NCBI GenBank assembly: GCA_003343625.1 | Contig: QAKV01000011.1 | Coordinates: 1 to 54,353 of the forward strand | Source of the DNA: Clostridiales bacterium | GTDB lineage: Bacteria; Bacillota; Clostridia; Lachnospirales; Lachnospiraceae | Reading direction: 5' to 3' | Length of the DNA stretch: 54,353 nucleotides | Shown here: in pieces, positions 32,369 through 44,209 of the stretch | Layout: every line of letters starts with the position of its first letter | Numbering within the stretch: position 1 is the first letter of the stretch | The notes under the pieces: generated by a model | What the model was told of the DNA's origin: nothing | The model's input: only the letters and a program-made list of their open reading frames with translations | Database searches by the model: none | Made by a program: the position numbers and the translations under genes

Positions 32369-33925
32369 TCAAATCGCCCGGGTGGTCCATTTTCCGCAGT
32401 CGATCACGTCCGTGGCAAGACCGTCGTAGAACCCGGGCTCATGGCACACCATGAGGAGGCTGCCCCGGTAAGCCTGCAGGGCGCGTTTCAGTTCGGCTTT
32501 CGCGTCCGCGTCCAGATGGTTTGTGGGTTCGTCCAGTACCAGCACGTTGGAGGGCTTATTTAAGAGTTTGCAAAGCCGCACTTTGGCCTGTTCGCCGCCG
32601 GAAAGAACCCGAACCTGGCTTTCGATGTGCTTTGTGGTCAGACCGCACCTGGCCAGGGCGGAGCGGACTTCGTACTGGGAAAAGGCCGGGAAGGCCTGCC
32701 AGATTTCTTCGATACAGGTGTTGGAACCGTCCTGGCTCATTTCCTGTTCGAAATAGCCGATCTCCAGATAGTCCCCGAGCTCCACTTTTCCGGACAGCGC
32801 GGGGATCAGGCCCAGGATGCTCTTTAAAAGGGTTGTCTTGCCGATGCCGTTGGCGCCGGTGAGGACGATTTTGCAGCCGCGTTCCATCTCCAGGTTAAGA
32901 GGGGAGGAAAGGGGCTCGTCATAGCCGATGACCAGATCCTTTGTCTGAAAAATATATCGGCCCGGAGTGCGCGCCTCCAGAAAGCTGAATTCCGGTTTGG
33001 GACGCTGGGACGCCAGCTCGATCACATCCATCTTGTCCAGTTTCTTTTGACGGGACATGGCCATATTCCGGGTGGAAACCCGGGCTTTGTTCCGCGCCAC
33101 GAAATCTTTGAGATCTGCGATTTCTTTCTGCTGCTTCTCGTAGGCGGCTTTCAGCTGCGCCTGCCGAACCGCGTACACTTCCTGAAATTTATCATAATTT
33201 CCCACATACCGGGTGAGCTCCTGTTGATCCATATGGTAGATGAGGTTGACGACGCTGTTCAAAAACGGGATATCGTGGGAAATGAGGATGAAGGCGTTCT
33301 CATATTCGCTCAAATAGCGCTTCAGCCATTCGATGTGCTCGACGTCCAGGTAGTTGGTGGGTTCGTCCAGAAGGAGGATATCCGGCTTTTCCAACAGGAG
33401 CTTTCCAAGCAGGACTTTCGTGCGCTGTCCGCCGGAGAGTTCGGTTACATCCCGGTCCAGGCCGATGTCCGCAAGTCCCAGAGCACGGGCCACCTCTTCC
33501 ACCTTTGCGTCGATCATATAGAAATCGTGCATGGTGAGAAGATCCTGCAGCGTGCCGGCTTCATCCATCAGCTGCTGCAACTCATCTTCCCGGGCGTCCC
33601 CCATCTGCTCATAGATTCCGCTCAGTTCCTGCTCCATTTCCAGCAGAAAATCGAAGGCGGAAGTCAAAACCTGACGCACAGTCATCCCTTTTTGCAGGAC
33701 TGTGTGCTGATCCAGATAGCCGACGCGAACCTTTTTTGCCCATTCGATTTTGCCTTCGTCGGGCTGCAGGCGGCCGGTGATGAGATTCATGAAGGTGGAT
33801 TTCCCTTCGCCGTTGGCGCCTACCAGACCGATGTGTTCGCCCTTGAGAAGGCGGAATGAAACGTCGCGAAAGATCGCCCTGTCGCCGAATCCGTGGGACA
33901 GATGCTCTACGTTTAAAATGCTCAT
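32369..33925 (-). CDS. ABC-F family ATPase
   Basis: A 518-residue soluble protein with two ABC ATPase domains and no membrane domain. The first has GANGEGKST, ELSGGQRTK and LLLDEPTNYLD; the second has GANGIGKTT, LSGGEQAKVR and LVLDEPTNHLD. The linker (about 250-310) is basic and helical. ABC-F proteins act on the ribosome as translation factors or in antibiotic resistance. This one looks like the housekeeping YkpA/YbiT type rather than a resistance factor, because the linker is short. ATG 33925 has GGAAGGAAACATATC upstream; a longer in-frame extension crosses the promoter. Confidence 0.9.
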   Translation of the reverse strand: MSILNVEHLSHGFGDRAIFRDVSFRLLKGEHIGLVGANGEGKSTFMNLITGRLQPDEGKIEWAKKVRVGYLDQHTVLQKGMTVRQVLTSAFDFLLEMEQELSGIYEQMGDAREDELQQLMDEAGTLQDLLTMHDFYMIDAKVEEVARALGLADIGLDRDVTELSGGQRTKVLLGKLLLEKPDILLLDEPTNYLDVEHIEWLKRYLSEYENAFILISHDIPFLNSVVNLIYHMDQQELTRYVGNYDKFQEVYAVRQAQLKAAYEKQQKEIADLKDFVARNKARVSTRNMAMSRQKKLDKMDVIELASQRPKPEFSFLEARTPGRYIFQTKDLVIGYDEPLSSPLNLEMERGCKIVLTGANGIGKTTLLKSILGLIPALSGKVELGDYLEIGYFEQEMSQDGSNTCIEEIWQAFPAFSQYEVRSALARCGLTTKHIESQVRVLSGGEQAKVRLCKLLNKPSNVLVLDEPTNHLDADAKAELKRALQAYRGSLLMVCHEPGFYDGLATDVIDCGKWTTRAI

Positions 33926-33960
33926 GATATGTTTCCTTCCTATAGATCGTGTCATGTTGG

Positions 33961-33989
33961 AGTATAGCGGGAAACCGGGGATTTGGCAA
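33961..33989 (-). promoter_or_regulatory. Promoter of ABC-F gene
   Basis: On the minus strand TTGCCA, 17-bp spacer, TATACT, about 35 bp before the start codon. Confidence 0.65.
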
Positions 33990-34071
33990 GAAAAAAGGGG
34001 AAAAAGCGGGAGTTTTCGGGATTCGGGTTTCATGCTATAATAGGGCACATCAGAGGGAAAGGAGAAAAGCG

Positions 34072-34578
34072 ATGAAGGAAGCGCGGATAGATTCCGAGGC
34101 GTTCGTAGCCCCGGGCGCATGGGTTTACGGGGACGTGACGGTTCAAAAGGGCGCCAGCATCTGGTTCGGCGCGGTGGTTCGGGGAGAGCGGGACAGCGTG
34201 ACCATCGGGGAAGGCAGCAACGTGCAGGACAACAGCGTGGTGCACGTGGACGAAGGATTCGGAGTGAAAATAGGAAGTTACGTGACCATCGGCCACGGCG
34301 CCCTGATCCACGGCTGCTCCATCGGGGACAACACTCTGGTGGGAATGGGAGCGATCGTCTTAAACGGGGCGCGAATCGGAAAGAACTGCATCATCGGGGC
34401 CGGGGCGCTGGTGACGCAGAATACGGTGATCCAGGATAATTCCCTGGTAGTGGGGAGTCCGGCGAGAGTGAAACGGCGGGTGACGCAGGAGGAGGCTCAG
34501 GCGAACCGGGAAAATGCCCTTTCCTATGTGAGGGAAGCGGGGGAATACAGGGAGTATCTGGAAAGGACGAGGACATGA
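34072..34578 (+). CDS. Gamma carbonic anhydrase family protein
   Basis: A 168-residue left-handed beta-helix protein of the hexapeptide-repeat class (YrdA/PaaY-like). Zinc-ligand positions are NSVVHVD, GHGALIHGC, with repeats such as GASIWFGAVVRG and IGDNTLVGMGAIVLNG. Trimeric zinc carbonic anhydrase-like activity or acyl-metabolite handling is possible; several relatives have no detectable activity. The ATG follows GGGAAAGGAGAAAAGCG. The next gene's start overlaps its stop. A TATAAT at 34036 likely belongs to the operon promoter, but its -35 box is weak. Confidence 0.9.
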   Translation: MKEARIDSEAFVAPGAWVYGDVTVQKGASIWFGAVVRGERDSVTIGEGSNVQDNSVVHVDEGFGVKIGSYVTIGHGALIHGCSIGDNTLVGMGAIVLNGARIGKNCIIGAGALVTQNTVIQDNSLVVGSPARVKRRVTQEEAQANRENALSYVREAGEYREYLERTRT

Positions 34579-35429
34579 TGGATAATGGAATCGGGACAGG
34601 GCCGGCCGTGCGGCTGAAGGAAATCCGGGAGGAGCTTTCCGCTTTGGCGGAGACGAAATACGCGGCCTTCGCTTCCGGCCTGCTCCGAAAGCCGGGGGAA
34701 GAAACCGTCAGCGGCAGCGCCGCCCGGCTTCTGGGCGTGCGCCTGCCCATTCTGCGGAAAATGGCGGCCCGGCTGGCAAAGGAGGACTGGATCGGCAATC
34801 TGAAAGCGCTGGAGAGCGCCGGCGAAGAAGCTGCGTTTGAGGAGATCATGCTCCGGGGCTTTCTGATCGGGGAGGTGCGGATTGCGCCGGAAAAACCGTG
34901 TCCGGAGAAAAAGCCGCTTCCGGCAGCGACGGCGTGCGCCGCCCGCCAGATCGCCCTGGAAGAGGCATTCGCCCTGATCCGGGGCTTTTTGCCCTGCATC
35001 GACAACTGGTCGCTGTGCGACAGCTTCTGTGCGGGGCTGAAATTCGCCGGAAAGCATCGGGAAGCGGTGTGGGCATTTTTGCAGCCCTTCTTTTTTTCTG
35101 CGAAGGAATATGAGGTTCGCTTCGGGGTGGTGATGGCGCTGGACTATTTCATCGAAGAAGAATATCTGGATCGGGTGCTGCAGCGGCTTCAGGAAGTCCG
35201 GCACGGCGCCTGTTACGTGCGGATGGCCGTGGCCTGGGCGGTCTCCGTCTGCTATGTCCGTTTTCCCGCCCGGACGGAAAAATGGATGGAATCCTGCGCG
35301 CTGGATGAGGATACTTTCCGCCGGGCAGTGCAGAAAATCAGGGAGTCCCGCCGGGTTTCCCCGGAGGAAAAGGAGAGGTTGAAAGGAATGCTGTGGACGG
35401 AAGACAGGCGAGGAGGACGCAGAGGATGA
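34575..35429 (+). CDS. DNA alkylation repair enzyme (AlkD-like)
   Basis: A 284-residue all-helical protein of the AlkD/DNA-alkylation-repair family, which removes alkylated bases such as 3-methyladenine and 7-methylguanine. The HEAT-like repeats include LGVRLPILRKMAARLAKEDW and FEEIMLRGFLIGEV. The conserved LPCIDNWSLCDSF is typical, as is KEYEVRFGVVMALDYFI. It is somewhat longer than AlkD because of an insertion near 110-130 (Ala/Pro/Lys-rich). It starts inside the gamma-CA stop codon and its own stop overlaps the next start (ATGA), so the three genes are one operon. Base-flipping residues were not pinned. Confidence 0.85.
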   Translation: MMDNGIGTGPAVRLKEIREELSALAETKYAAFASGLLRKPGEETVSGSAARLLGVRLPILRKMAARLAKEDWIGNLKALESAGEEAAFEEIMLRGFLIGEVRIAPEKPCPEKKPLPAATACAARQIALEEAFALIRGFLPCIDNWSLCDSFCAGLKFAGKHREAVWAFLQPFFFSAKEYEVRFGVVMALDYFIEEEYLDRVLQRLQEVRHGACYVRMAVAWAVSVCYVRFPARTEKWMESCALDEDTFRRAVQKIRESRRVSPEEKERLKGMLWTEDRRGGRRG

Positions 35430-36625
35430 GCGCGACAGTCATTTTGAGAAAAGGGGAGGGCCGCACCGTCAAAAGCGGCGGGGCATGGATTTTCGACAAC
35501 GAGATCGATCGGGTGGAAGGCGCTTTTGAAAACGGCGATATCGTGGAAGTGCGCGATTTCGACGGTTATTTTTTGGGATGGGGTTTTTATAATCCCGTCT
35601 CCAAAATTTCCGTTCGCCTGATGAGCCGGAAAAAGGAACACGAGATCACCGAAGCCTTTCTGGAACAAAGGGTGCGGGATGCCTGGGAATATCGCAAACA
35701 GGTGATCGATACGGGGAGCTGCCGGGTGATTTTCGGGGAAGCGGACTGGCTGCCCGGTCTGGTGGTGGATAAGTTTTCGGACGTGCTGGTGGTGGAATCC
35801 CTGGCTCTGGGGATCGACCGGCTCAAGCCGGTGATCCTGGACAAACTCAGGGAAGTGCTGGCGCAAGACGGAATCCGAATCCGGGGGATCTACGAGAGAA
35901 GCGATGCCAAAGTGCGGCTGCAGGAGGGGATGGAGCGCTATAAAGGATTCATCGGAGATCCCTTCGATACGAAGGTGGAGATCGAAGAAAACGGGGTGAA
36001 ATATCTGGTGGATGTGCAGGAAGGGCAGAAGACCGGATTCTTTCTGGATCAGAAGGAAAACCGGAAGGCCATCCGCCGTCTCTGTGCGGGGAAGAAAGTG
36101 TTGGACTGCTTCACCCATACGGGATCCTTCGCGTTAAACGCCGGGGCGGCAGGCGCTGCCAGCGTGCTGGGAGTGGACGCATCCATGACCGGAGTTTTGC
36201 AGGCGGAGGAAAACGCCCGCTTAAACGGCCTGTCCGACAGGGTGCGGTTTCAGTGCGCAGACGTATTCGAACTGCTCCCGCAGCTGGAAGAACAGGGGGA
36301 GCGCTATGACGTGGTGATCCTGGATCCCCCGGCATTCACCAAATCCCGCAGTTCCGTGAAAAACGCGGTGAAGGGCTACCGGGAGATCAATTTGCGGGGG
36401 ATGAAGCTCGTGAAGGACGGCGGATTTCTGGCCACCTGTTCCTGCTCCCATTTCATGGATCCGGAACTGTTTGCAAAAACGATCCGGGAAGCGGCCCGCA
36501 GCGCCAGAAAGCGGCTGCGTCAGGTGGAATTTCGAACCCAGGCTCCGGATCATCCCATCCTCTGGGCGGCGGACGAATCCTACTATCTGAAATTCTATCT
36601 GTTCCAGGTGCGGGACGATGTTTGA
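35426..36625 (+). CDS. Class I SAM-dependent rRNA methyltransferase (RlmI-like)
   Basis: A 399-residue methyltransferase. The N-terminal PUA domain covers about residues 1-80 (ILRKGEGRTVKSGGAWIFDN). The SAM-binding motif is VLDCFTHTGSFALNAG, and the catalytic region has VILDPPAFTKS and ATCSCSHFMD, as in RlmI/RlmL-type 23S rRNA cytosine methyltransferases. It is full length. The site modified cannot be assigned without an ortholog search. The start overlaps the previous stop (ATGA). It overlaps the glycosylase gene by 8 bp. Confidence 0.9.
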   Translation: MSATVILRKGEGRTVKSGGAWIFDNEIDRVEGAFENGDIVEVRDFDGYFLGWGFYNPVSKISVRLMSRKKEHEITEAFLEQRVRDAWEYRKQVIDTGSCRVIFGEADWLPGLVVDKFSDVLVVESLALGIDRLKPVILDKLREVLAQDGIRIRGIYERSDAKVRLQEGMERYKGFIGDPFDTKVEIEENGVKYLVDVQEGQKTGFFLDQKENRKAIRRLCAGKKVLDCFTHTGSFALNAGAAGAASVLGVDASMTGVLQAEENARLNGLSDRVRFQCADVFELLPQLEEQGERYDVVILDPPAFTKSRSSVKNAVKGYREINLRGMKLVKDGGFLATCSCSHFMDPELFAKTIREAARSARKRLRQVEFRTQAPDHPILWAADESYYLKFYLFQVRDDV

Positions 36626-37508
36626 GATCAGCGCGCGGGAGTTCGACCTGCCATCCATCATGGATTCGGGACAGGCGTTTCGGATCCGGCAGCTGGGGAA
36701 TGGGGAGTTTCTGGTCGTGGCGGGAAACCGGGCCGTGACGATCCGCCAGGAGACCGCTGCTCGTCAGGAAATCGCCGTCGGAGGAGGGCCGGAGCGGAAT
36801 GCGCCCAAAACGGGGAAATGGTGGAAAAGCGAAGAGGTGCGGCTGCTTTTTTCCTGCAGCCGGGCGACGTTTGAGGAGTTTTGGCGGGATTATTTCGACC
36901 TGGAACGGGATTACGGGGCCATTCGGCGTTCCATCGATCCGTCGGACACATTTTTGCTGGAAGCGGCGGAGTACGGCAGAGGCATTCGTATCCTGCATCA
37001 GGATTTGTGGGAAACTATCGTCAGCTTCCTCATTTCCCAAAACAACAATATCCTCCGGATTCGCCGGAGCATCGAAGCCCTTTGTCGACGGTACGGGAAG
37101 AAAATAGAGATTTCGGCAGCCGAAGGGGAGAGTTGTTATTCGTTCCCCATCCCGGAGGCGATCGCCGAAGGCGGCCTGGACGGCCTGCAGGGGCTGGGCC
37201 TGGGATACCGGGACAAATATATTCTGAAAATGGCCCGACGATGTGCAGGCGCGGCGGGACAGGAGTGGCTGAATCTGCTCGCCGGCAGCGGTTATGAAGA
37301 AGCCCGGCGGCTTTTGCTGGCGGAGTTCGGAATCGGCAAAAAGGTGGCGGATTGCATCTGCCTGTTCGCGCTGCGGCATGTGGAGGCGTTTCCCGTGGAT
37401 ACCCATATCCGCCGGATTCTGGAAGCCCATTATCCGGCGGGATTTCCGTTCGAGAGGTATAAGGGCTATGCGGGGATCCTCCAGCAGTACCTCTTTTTTG
37501 TACGATAG
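36618..37508 (+). CDS. 8-oxoguanine DNA glycosylase family (HhH-GPD), ends in repeat
   Basis: A 296-residue base-excision glycosylase of the OGG1 family. The N-terminal OGG_N-like half includes SGQAFRIRQLGNGEFLVVAG, the mid part has ISQNNNILRIRRSIEALC, and the catalytic HhH-GPD is LAEFGIGKKVADCICLFALR then EAFPVDTHIRRIL with the Lys and Asp expected. The protein ends YAGILQQYLFFVR; the final two codons and the stop lie in the dispersed palindrome that begins at 37495. The normal C-terminal tail after QQYLF is missing or replaced. Activity may still be retained because the catalytic core is complete. Confidence 0.87.
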   Translation: MFEISAREFDLPSIMDSGQAFRIRQLGNGEFLVVAGNRAVTIRQETAARQEIAVGGGPERNAPKTGKWWKSEEVRLLFSCSRATFEEFWRDYFDLERDYGAIRRSIDPSDTFLLEAAEYGRGIRILHQDLWETIVSFLISQNNNILRIRRSIEALCRRYGKKIEISAAEGESCYSFPIPEAIAEGGLDGLQGLGLGYRDKYILKMARRCAGAAGQEWLNLLAGSGYEEARRLLLAEFGIGKKVADCICLFALRHVEAFPVDTHIRRILEAHYPAGFPFERYKGYAGILQQYLFFVR

Positions 37509-37575
37509 GAAAGTTCATTTTCTATCGTACAAAAAAGACGCTCCGCTGAGGATGCGCACTCGCGCCGAGCTGAGA
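37495..37575. repeat. Dispersed palindromic repeat, copy B
   Basis: GTACGATAGGAAAG, TTCA, TTTTCTATCGTAC, then AAAAAAGACGCTCCGCTG and AGGATGCGCACTCGCG: the same element as at 1814. An outer A-T pair has become G-C on both arms, so pairing is kept. It lies across the last codons of the glycosylase gene. Confidence 0.75.
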
Positions 37576-37588
37576 CAGGGGGGAAGAT

Positions 37589-37746
37589 ATGGATTCAAAA
37601 CCGAAGGTAGCATTTATCTGTGTCCACAACTCCTGACGCAGCCGGACGAGCGCTTTCTGCAAACCATACGGACCGCCGAACACAAGGACTTGGAATCTGA
37701 AAAGACGGTTGCCGTAAAGAGAAATTCCTCATCGCCCGGGTTCTGA
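37589..37746 (+). pseudogene. arsC-like arsenate reductase, internal deletion
   Basis: An ATG behind GGGGGGAAGAT starts MDSKPKVAFICVHNS and then meets TGA where the second P-loop Cys would be. This is the N-terminus of a low-molecular-weight phosphatase-type arsenate reductase (the normal sequence continues CRSQ). In the next frame the following codons read LTQPDERFLQTIRTAEH, which resembles the family's C-terminal SGKSDEEFLKTIRTIEEK. About 80-90 residues between these points are missing. So N- and C-terminal ends are joined out of frame. No ars operon genes are nearby. Confidence 0.65.
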
Positions 37747-37754
37747 GCCTCAGA

Positions 37755-38228
37755 TTATCCTCTCAACGCGCGCTTCGCCCAGTCCGCGGCGCCGGAGCCG
37801 TTCAGAAGTTGTCCCTTTTTCCAGTTCGCGCCGGGGCAACAGGCCTCTACGCTCTCCTGCGCTTTGCCGATGCCGCTGCCGCCGGAGGTGGCGAAGGGGA
37901 TCATGGTTTTGCCCGAAAAATCGTAGCTTTCCAGAAAAGTATCCACGATGCGGGGCTCCACATACCACCAGATGGGGAAACCTATCAGAACCGTGTCATA
38001 CTGTTCTACATTCAGTACAGGATCCGCGATGGCAGGCCGGCATCCCGGGTCGTTCATCTCCAAGGTGCTGCGGCTCTTTTTATCCATCCAGTCCAGATCG
38101 GCAGAGGTATAGGGTTGAGCGGGGCGGATCTCATACAGATCCGCGCCCACGGCATCCGCTATTTTCTTTGCGGTGCGGGCGGTTACGCCGCTGGCGGAAA
38201 AATAGGCAACCAGTACTTTTTTGTTCAT
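37755..38228 (-). CDS. Flavodoxin-like protein
   Basis: A 157-residue FMN protein. The phosphate-binding loop is LVAYFSASGVTARTAKKIAD. The FMN isoalloxazine region is in VLIGFPIWWYVEPRIVDTFL, and PFATSGGSGIGKAQ is the second loop. The ATG follows AAGGAGTTTGG. It is the flavodoxin type often found beside alcohol dehydrogenases and aldo-keto reductases in Clostridia. It is the downstream partner of the ADH gene, 66 bp after it, and probably shares its TetR-controlled promoter. Confidence 0.88.
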   Translation of the reverse strand: MNKKVLVAYFSASGVTARTAKKIADAVGADLYEIRPAQPYTSADLDWMDKKSRSTLEMNDPGCRPAIADPVLNVEQYDTVLIGFPIWWYVEPRIVDTFLESYDFSGKTMIPFATSGGSGIGKAQESVEACCPGANWKKGQLLNGSGAADWAKRALRG

Positions 38229-38294
38229 TCCAAACTCCTTTCTGAAAAAGCGTTGCATAAACTGATTATCAGCTTCGCGCGACAGCTTTACCTC

Positions 38295-39467
38295 TTATAC
38301 CAGACTCTTCTTCAAAATTTCCACGATTTCGTCGTGCTCCAGAACCTTGTATCCACCGGGAAGGATAATGGTGCCTTCGGCGATTCCCTCCAACATATCT
38401 TCTGTAGCGCCCAGTGCGGTCAGATTCATTACCAGGCCCAGTTCTTTCATCCAGTTCTCCATGGCGGAGAGACCTTCTTCGGCCACCTGTTCGTCGGATT
38501 TACCCGCCGGATCCACATTCCATACATTTATGGCAAACCGTTTGAATTTCGACAGGCCATAGGGCAGGATATAGCGGTAATAGGGCAGGGAAACAGCAGC
38601 CAGGGTCATGCCGTGTGTGGCATTCGTGTATGCGCCCACCGATTGCCCGATCATGTGTACCATCCAGTCGGTGGATTTGCCCCGGGAAAGCAGCGTATTC
38701 AGAGCCCAGGTAGCCGCCCACATCAGATTGCTGCGGGCCTCATAGTTCTGCGGATCCGCATTTGCGGCGCGGCTGGCATGGATCACCGACCGCATCAGCC
38801 CCTCGCTGATATAGTCGCTGGTATTATCGTCTTCGCCGGAGAAGTACTGCTCGCAGATATGATTGAAGATATCGTATATGCCGGATACCATCTGATAGTG
38901 TGGCAGCGTCATGGTGTAGCGGGGATTTAAGATGGCGAATCTGGGCATGATTTTTTCGTCCGCGAATACATGTCCGATTTTCTGATGGGTATGGGGGTTG
39001 GTGATAACGGCTCCTGCGTTCATTTCCGAGCCGGTGCCGACCATCGTCAGCACGCATCCCACGGGAAGAGTCTCGCAGGTGGGTTCCTCAAAGCGCAGAT
39101 AATATTTTTCCCAGGGGTCTTCCTCGCAGTTCACGGATACCGAAACCGCCTTGGCGTAGTCGCATACCGAGCCGCCGCCCACGGCCAGCAGGAAATCAGC
39201 CCGATGATCCCGGGCGATCCGGACTCCCTCATAGAGTTTGTCCACGGTGGGATTGGGCATGACGCCGGAAATCTCGGCCACGTTTTTGCCGTTGTCCGCG
39301 AGAATCTTCTTTACGGCATCGTAAATGCCGTTCTTCCTGATGGAACCGCCGCCGTAGATGAGCACTATATTCTCGCCGTACCGGGAAAGTTCGACGTTTA
39401 AAAAATTCAGGGCATCATCGCCGAAATACAGCTTGGTGGGATTGCAATACGAAAAGTTTCCTAACAT
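38295..39467 (-). CDS. Iron-containing alcohol dehydrogenase
   Basis: A 390-residue Fe-ADH (group III) that oxidises alcohols or reduces aldehydes with NAD(P). The cofactor loop is VLIYGGGSIRKNG, with GGGSVCDYAKA and GTGSEMNAGAVITN. The iron ligands come from DIFNHICEQYFS (His) and NATHGMTLAAVS (His). The family resembles YqhD/BdhA butanol-type enzymes. The ATG follows GAAGGAGGATTTCTAA. The promoter carries two TetR operator copies. Substrate cannot be settled; reduction of toxic aldehydes is likely given the TetR control. Confidence 0.92.
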   Translation of the reverse strand: MLGNFSYCNPTKLYFGDDALNFLNVELSRYGENIVLIYGGGSIRKNGIYDAVKKILADNGKNVAEISGVMPNPTVDKLYEGVRIARDHRADFLLAVGGGSVCDYAKAVSVSVNCEEDPWEKYYLRFEEPTCETLPVGCVLTMVGTGSEMNAGAVITNPHTHQKIGHVFADEKIMPRFAILNPRYTMTLPHYQMVSGIYDIFNHICEQYFSGEDDNTSDYISEGLMRSVIHASRAANADPQNYEARSNLMWAATWALNTLLSRGKSTDWMVHMIGQSVGAYTNATHGMTLAAVSLPYYRYILPYGLSKFKRFAINVWNVDPAGKSDEQVAEEGLSAMENWMKELGLVMNLTALGATEDMLEGIAEGTIILPGGYKVLEHDEIVEILKKSLV

Positions 39468-39483
39468 TTAGAAATCCTCCTTC

Positions 39484-39532
39484 TGACACAGTGTCACTAT
39501 GTGCAATATAGCATTATTCTGACACTGTGTCA
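39484..39532 (-). promoter_or_regulatory. ADH promoter with two TetR operators
   Basis: TGACACAGTGTCA (39484-39496) and TGACACTGTGTCA (39520-39532) are 13-bp palindromes. On the minus strand TTGACA (part of the second), a 17-bp spacer and TATATT form the promoter. One operator covers the -35 box and one lies just downstream of the -10. Confidence 0.85.
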
Positions 39533-39584
39533 ACAGCTTTCTGAAAATTTCTGCCGTGAAAAAAGAAAAGCTCTTGCTTCATAT

Positions 39585-39613
39585 TTGACACTCTGTCAGA
39601 AAGCGCCTATAAT
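39585..39613 (+). promoter_or_regulatory. tetR promoter with operator
   Basis: TTGACA, 17-bp spacer, TATAAT. TGACACTCTGTCA (39586-39598) overlaps the -35 box, so the regulator likely represses itself. Confidence 0.8.
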
Positions 39614-39625
39614 GAGGACAGCAAA

Positions 39626-39669
39626 CGGCTGAAACGCCACCCACCGATGGGAGAGGGGCGTTTCGGCCG
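39626..39669 (+). other. Stem-loop at 5' end of tetR mRNA
   Basis: CGGCTGAAACGCC pairs with GGCGTTTCGGCCG (one wobble). It begins about 7 nt after the expected transcription start and ends just before AAAGAAGGAACGAG. No T-run follows, so it is more likely a leader structure than a terminator. Confidence 0.55.
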
Positions 39670-39690
39670 GGAAAGAAGGAACGAGCTGGG

Positions 39691-40320
39691 ATGCCGAAGG
39701 GTTCAGAAGAATTGATCAACGCGAGGAAAGAAGAAATTGTCAACGCCTGTGCGGGGCTTTATGAAACTATGGGGTTCAAGGAGATCACGATCCGGGATAT
39801 CGGGGCGAAAACTACCTTCACCCGAACTTCTATTTACAATTATTTTCAGACGAAGGAGGAGATTTTTCTCGCGCTGCTTTCCAGGGAGCACGAAGCCTGG
39901 ATCGCGGATCTGGAGGATATTCTGCGGAAAAACGAGGCGCTGTCTGCTTCGGATTTTGCGGAGCTGCTCGCGCGTACGCTGGAGAAACGGGGATGCATGC
40001 TCAAACTGATGTCCATGAACCTTTACGATATGGAAGGCAACAGCCGTCTGGAGAATCTCGTGGCGTTCAAGAAGGTTTACGCGGGGGCGATACGGGCCCT
40101 CACCTGCTGTCTGGAAAAATTTTTCCCGGCCATGACGGTGAACGACATTCAGGATTTTCTCTATGCTCTTTTCCCCTTTCTGTTCGGCGTCTATCCGTAC
40201 ACTTCCCACACCGACAAGCAAAGGGCTGCCATGGAGCTGGCCCACGTCAATTATGTCCATTATTCGGTCTATGAAATCGTCAAATCCTTCGTGGCGAAAA
40301 TGCTGGCGGAGTTTCAGTGA
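39691..40320 (+). CDS. TetR/AcrR-family repressor
   Basis: A 209-residue regulator. The N-terminal HTH spans residues 12-55 (ARKEEIVNACAGLYETMGFK, then DIGAKTTFTRTSIYNYFQTK). The C-terminal ligand domain is helical with Cys-Cys at about 147. It is divergent from the alcohol dehydrogenase gene and separated from it by three matching operators, which argues that it represses adh, flavodoxin and itself. The ATG is preceded by AAGGAACGAGCTGGG. The effector is unknown; an aldehyde or alcohol would fit. Confidence 0.9.
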   Translation: MPKGSEELINARKEEIVNACAGLYETMGFKEITIRDIGAKTTFTRTSIYNYFQTKEEIFLALLSREHEAWIADLEDILRKNEALSASDFAELLARTLEKRGCMLKLMSMNLYDMEGNSRLENLVAFKKVYAGAIRALTCCLEKFFPAMTVNDIQDFLYALFPFLFGVYPYTSHTDKQRAAMELAHVNYVHYSVYEIVKSFVAKMLAEFQ

Positions 40321-44030
<3,710 letters not shown>

Positions 44031-44121
44031 GAGAAAAGAAGTGATTTCTGCACAGTTTTGTAAAAACTGGATAAGAATGTGAAGTAATTGCAAAATCTAT
44101 TTAAAAACAAATAAACATATA

Positions 44122-44150
44122 TTGAATATCATAAATTGCAGTGCTATACT
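44122..44150 (+). promoter_or_regulatory. Promoter of secreted phosphatase gene
   Basis: TTGAAT, 17-bp spacer, TATACT, 60 bp before the start codon. Nothing else is evident in the A+T-rich 180-bp gap. Confidence 0.7.
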
Positions 44151-44209
44151 CACCTCGTAATCAGACAAAAGAAGAGCCGTTTTCTTATGACGGCGGAAAG
44201 AGGTAGGAA

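Noticed and set aside
37589..37746. Selenocysteine reading of the TGA in the arsC remnant
   Set aside because: The family's active site uses Cys, the frame after TGA does not resemble the protein, and the C-terminal end appears in another frame, so deletion explains it better.
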